Assembly: GCA_019635775.1 (NCBI GenBank)
Contig: JAHBYU010000004.1
Span: 124,001-188,000, forward strand
Origin: Rhizobiaceae bacterium
Lineage (GTDB): Bacteria > Pseudomonadota > Alphaproteobacteria > Rhizobiales > Rhizobiaceae
Direction: 5' to 3'
DNA: 64,000 nt
Shown: positions 61,861 to 64,000 of the stretch, one piece after another
How the letters are laid out: each line of letters opens with the position of its first letter
Position numbering within the stretch: position 1 is the stretch's first letter
Position numbers and translations under genes: made by a program
The notes under the pieces: generated by a model
What the model was told of the DNA's origin: nothing
The model's input: only the letters and a program-made list of their open reading frames with translations
Database searches by the model: none

Positions 61861-63102
61861 CTAGCCTTCGATCTCCAGCAGGATATCGATCCGCCGGTTT
61901 GAGGCGGAGAGCGGGTCTGCCTTGTCCTTGAGCCTGCGATCCGCGTGGCCCGCGACCGTGGTTATGCGGTGTTCGTCGATGCCGCCACGCACGAGCATGT
62001 AGTAGGCCGAGTGCGCCCGGGCCGTTGACAGCCGCCAGTTGTCATATGTCTCATTGCGGAAGGGGCGTGCGTCGGTGTGGCCCTCTATGGAAAGCGTGCC
62101 CTTCTGTTCGGAGAGTATCTTGCCGATCTTCTCCATAGCCAGCACCAGGTCACGCCGCGGGACCGCAGATCCGATCTCGAACATTCCGAAATCAAACTGG
62201 TCGGTGACGGAGACCACAACGCCTGTCTGGTCGGCAACCACGGTCATGCCTTCGGCCAGCTTGCTGTCCGGGCCGAGCGCCGTTGCAAGTTTCTGGCGAA
62301 TGTCGTCGGCAACTTTTGCGGCAGTTGGTGATACATCGCCGTTCGGGGCCTGGATGTCTTCACGCTGCTGCGGGCTTGGGGATGCTGGTGTGCCGGTTGC
62401 TTGAGCGGTCGCGAGCGGTTCGAGCGGCGCTGCGTCGGGACTGGCTTGCTTGATGTCGGGGGAAGCCGGCAGGCCGGTTCCGGAAGGCTGTTCTCCCTCG
62501 GCCGTGTTGCCCCGCAAAACCATCTGCTCGGACCAGAAATCCGGAGCGAACGGGTCACGATAGGCCTGGCCGCCGGATGCGCCGGTGGAAGGGCCCGCGT
62601 CCTGCGCACCACCGTCGCCCTTGGCGCTCACATTCTGCAGAAGGCCGGTTTCCTCCGCGATCTCGGACAGTACCGCGTAGGGATTGGCGAACAAGTGCTC
62701 GTCGGTGTGGGTCTCGTTGAGATCCTTGTCGGCCACTTCCTTGTTGGAGACTTCCTTCGCGTTTCCCTTGTTCTGCTCGCTGGCGTTGGTGTTCGGCGAA
62801 GTCTGGCTGATATCGGTGATACCGGCCGCATTGGGGCCTTCGCCCAGATCCTCAAGACCCTTCTTGGACGAATTGCGGTCGATAAGCTTGACTGGGTTGA
62901 AGTAGCTGGCCACGGCGGCCTTGGTCTGCTCGTTGGCGGCATTGATGAGCCACATGACGAGAAAGAAACACATCATCGCAGTCATGAAGTCCGCGAAGGC
63001 GATCTTCCACACGCCGCCGTGATGGCCTTCGTCGTGATCGTGGTTGCGCCGTACGATGATGATTTCCTGGCGAGGTTCCTCGCCTGCCGTCAGCACGCTC
63101 AT
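61861..63102 (-). CDS. motB: Flagellar motor stator protein MotB
   Basis: 413 residues. Proton-channel stator, with MotA. The cytoplasmic N-terminus (1-31) carries an unusual His/Asp cluster (HDHDEGHH), then one transmembrane helix (about 34-55) with the proton-binding D38 in FADFMTAMMCFFLVMW. A long disordered linker (60-270) leads to the OmpA-like peptidoglycan-binding domain (about 285-410: IEGHTDARPFRNETYDNWRL). The ATG overlaps the upstream FliH-like gene by 4 nt. No motA is in this window. Confidence 0.95.
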   Translation of the reverse strand: MSVLTAGEEPRQEIIIVRRNHDHDEGHHGGVWKIAFADFMTAMMCFFLVMWLINAANEQTKAAVASYFNPVKLIDRNSSKKGLEDLGEGPNAAGITDISQTSPNTNASEQNKGNAKEVSNKEVADKDLNETHTDEHLFANPYAVLSEIAEETGLLQNVSAKGDGGAQDAGPSTGASGGQAYRDPFAPDFWSEQMVLRGNTAEGEQPSGTGLPASPDIKQASPDAAPLEPLATAQATGTPASPSPQQREDIQAPNGDVSPTAAKVADDIRQKLATALGPDSKLAEGMTVVADQTGVVVSVTDQFDFGMFEIGSAVPRRDLVLAMEKIGKILSEQKGTLSIEGHTDARPFRNETYDNWRLSTARAHSAYYMLVRGGIDEHRITTVAGHADRRLKDKADPLSASNRRIDILLEIEG

Positions 63103-63710
63103 TCGAGTATTTCCGAGAGGATCGCCGCCCATTCGGAGAGGCGCGTTTCAAAAAGGTTGCCGTCGATCGTGACGGAAAGATCAAAGCCGGGGGTCTCGAT
63201 GAAGGCGAAATGTCCGGCCTGTTCGCCTAGCGCCGCCTGCAAGCCTTCATAGAGCGATTGGGGCGCGCATATCTCGGCGCGGAATGTCTCGCGCTCTGCA
63301 ATCGCCTCGCGGATTGACGCGGCCAGTCTCTCCAGCGAGCGCTTCAACAACTCGTCGCTCATGAACGAGCCCAGAATACGCGCAACCGTGACGGAGGCTT
63401 CCTGCCCGATTTCTTCCTCCAGTCGCGCAAGCCGCTTCGAGATGGTCTCGCCCGCGGTTTGGCCGATCTGCCGCAGGATCGAATCCGTCTGTGCGGCATG
63501 CTGGGCGCGCAGCTCCTCGAGTTCCGCTGCATGGGCGAGAGCAAGACGTTCCTCAAGCGCCGCTTCCGCCTTTGCAACCTCGGCCCGAACGATCTCGTCG
63601 ATCGAAGGCGGGGGCGGGGACATGGGGATGGGATTTGAAACGGCGTTCGCGGCCAGCTGGGGCCGCGCGCCAAAGTCCTGCAAGACGTCGGAAAGTGCAA
63701 ATGTCCTCAC
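63099..63710 (-). CDS. FliH-like flagellar export regulator
   Basis: 203 residues: a Pro-rich N-terminus, a long Ala/Glu/Arg coiled coil (about 35-115) and a C-terminal globular domain (LGEQAGHFAFIETPGFDLSV). This layout fits FliH, the ATPase regulator, but similarity is too weak to name it without a search. The start is GTG at 63710, overlapping the fliF stop (GTGA) with AGGAG upstream; an ATG at 63734 would extend into fliF. It overlaps motB by 4 nt. Confidence 0.65.
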   Translation of the reverse strand: MRTFALSDVLQDFGARPQLAANAVSNPIPMSPPPPSIDEIVRAEVAKAEAALEERLALAHAAELEELRAQHAAQTDSILRQIGQTAGETISKRLARLEEEIGQEASVTVARILGSFMSDELLKRSLERLAASIREAIAERETFRAEICAPQSLYEGLQAALGEQAGHFAFIETPGFDLSVTIDGNLFETRLSEWAAILSEILE

Positions 63711-64000
63711 GCGGCCTGCTCCTGATGTGCCCATTTGCGCAGGATCAGAGCAGTGCGTTCCTCATTGAGATCAACCATGCGCGCGAGGCGGTCCTGAGGG
63801 GCCGGCCTGATCTTCTGGCGCAACTCGTCGAGCGGGGTCGGCCCGGCGATTGCCGGCGGCGCCTCGGCCGGCTCAGGGCCAGGAAGCGAGTTCTGGACTT
63901 CCTCGAAGCTCGGACCAGCGATGGCGGGTTTTGCCTGACCACCGATCGCCGCAACCATCGGCCTCAGGCCGAAGAAGGCGACGAGGAAAACCACCACGAT
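63707..64000 (-). CDS. fliF: Flagellar MS-ring protein FliF (5' part beyond window)
   Basis: The last 97 codons or so of a large protein whose start lies right of the window. The segment shows the second transmembrane helix (VVFLVAFFGLRPMVAAIGG), a Pro-rich linker (AIAGPTPLDELRQKIRPAPQ) and the C-terminal cytoplasmic tail (LARMVDLNEERTALILRKWA), which is the FliG-binding part of FliF. Order fliF, FliH-like, motB, motC, fliK, rem matches the Brucella and Mesorhizobium type of locus. Confidence 0.88.
   Translation of the reverse strand: MVVVFLVAFFGLRPMVAAIGGQAKPAIAGPSFEEVQNSLPGPEPAEAPPAIAGPTPLDELRQKIRPAPQDRLARMVDLNEERTALILRKWAHQEQAA

Noticed and set aside
1-64000. CRISPR arrays, prophage, integrative elements, tRNA or rRNA genes
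   Set aside because: No regularly spaced repeats, no integrase, transposase or capsid genes, and no cloverleaf or rRNA-like sequence were noticed.

Overview
This is a GC-rich, almost gap-free chromosomal segment from an alphaproteobacterium of the order Hyphomicrobiales (Rhizobiales). The best fit is a Mesorhizobium/Phyllobacteriaceae-like lineage, but the exact genus cannot be read from the sequence. Evidence: the rhizobial/Brucella flagellar order motB-motC-fliK-rem-flgE-flgK-flgL-flaF-flbT-flgD-fliQ and flhA-fliR; an Omp10-type lipoprotein; homospermidine synthase plus a type III ornithine decarboxylase; rhizobial interspersed palindromes; and a perfect CtrA box. I see no tRNA, rRNA, CRISPR array, transposase or integrase.

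Layout. 0-7.7 kb: lytic transglycosylase (runs off the left edge), galU, an outer-membrane beta-barrel protein, kdsD (KDO pathway), pabB and pabC overlapping, and a DUF3445 haem-dependent N-demethylase-like protein. 7.7-12.1 kb: ilvD, an ArsR/SRPBCC pair with its operator repeats, homospermidine synthase. 12.1-20.6 kb: Omp10 lipoprotein, a secreted 5'-nucleotidase fused to LysM, ferrochelatase, an FAD oxidoreductase, an SPFH/NfeD pair, oligoendopeptidase F. 20.7-28.4 kb: sigma-54 response regulator, DUF882 M15-type protein, a repeat-rich gap, KDPG aldolase, N-acetylmuramidase, trhO, a DUF533/TerB protein. 28.4-28.54 kb: a probable small RNA (CtrA box, anti-Shine-Dalgarno loop, intrinsic terminator), which I consider the most interesting element of the window. 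28.6-38.3 kb: metabolic genes (two SDRs, aldo/keto reductase, aminotransferase, acetyltransferase), a metal-transport group (CDF exporter, NicO plus DUF1007), LysR and amidase. 38.5-44.8 kb: small secreted protein, a hybrid kinase/OmpR regulator pair, a TetR regulator, a structured leader (speF-motif candidate) before ornithine decarboxylase, an acetyltransferase, an SCP2 lipid-binding protein with a LiuR-like palindrome upstream.

44.9-64 kb is the flagellar locus, all on the minus strand and transcribed leftward from fliF (cut by the right edge). Many neighbours overlap by 4 nt (ATGA or GTGA), pointing to translational coupling. Between fliQ and flhA, which are adjacent in the rhizobial and Brucella loci I know, lies a 3.1-kb non-flagellar block (TetR regulator, YciI protein, acyl-CoA dehydrogenase, HxlR regulator) with its own promoter and operators. 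It appears to have split the flagellar unit.

Links between genes: ornithine decarboxylase makes putrescine, which homospermidine synthase uses; pabB and pabC feed p-aminobenzoate to folate and lie next to a possible one-carbon-releasing demethylase; CtrA-type control (the small RNA) and the orphan regulator Rem suggest cell-cycle and growth-phase control of the swimming state. Functional calls rest on motif recognition from memory; no database search was run.
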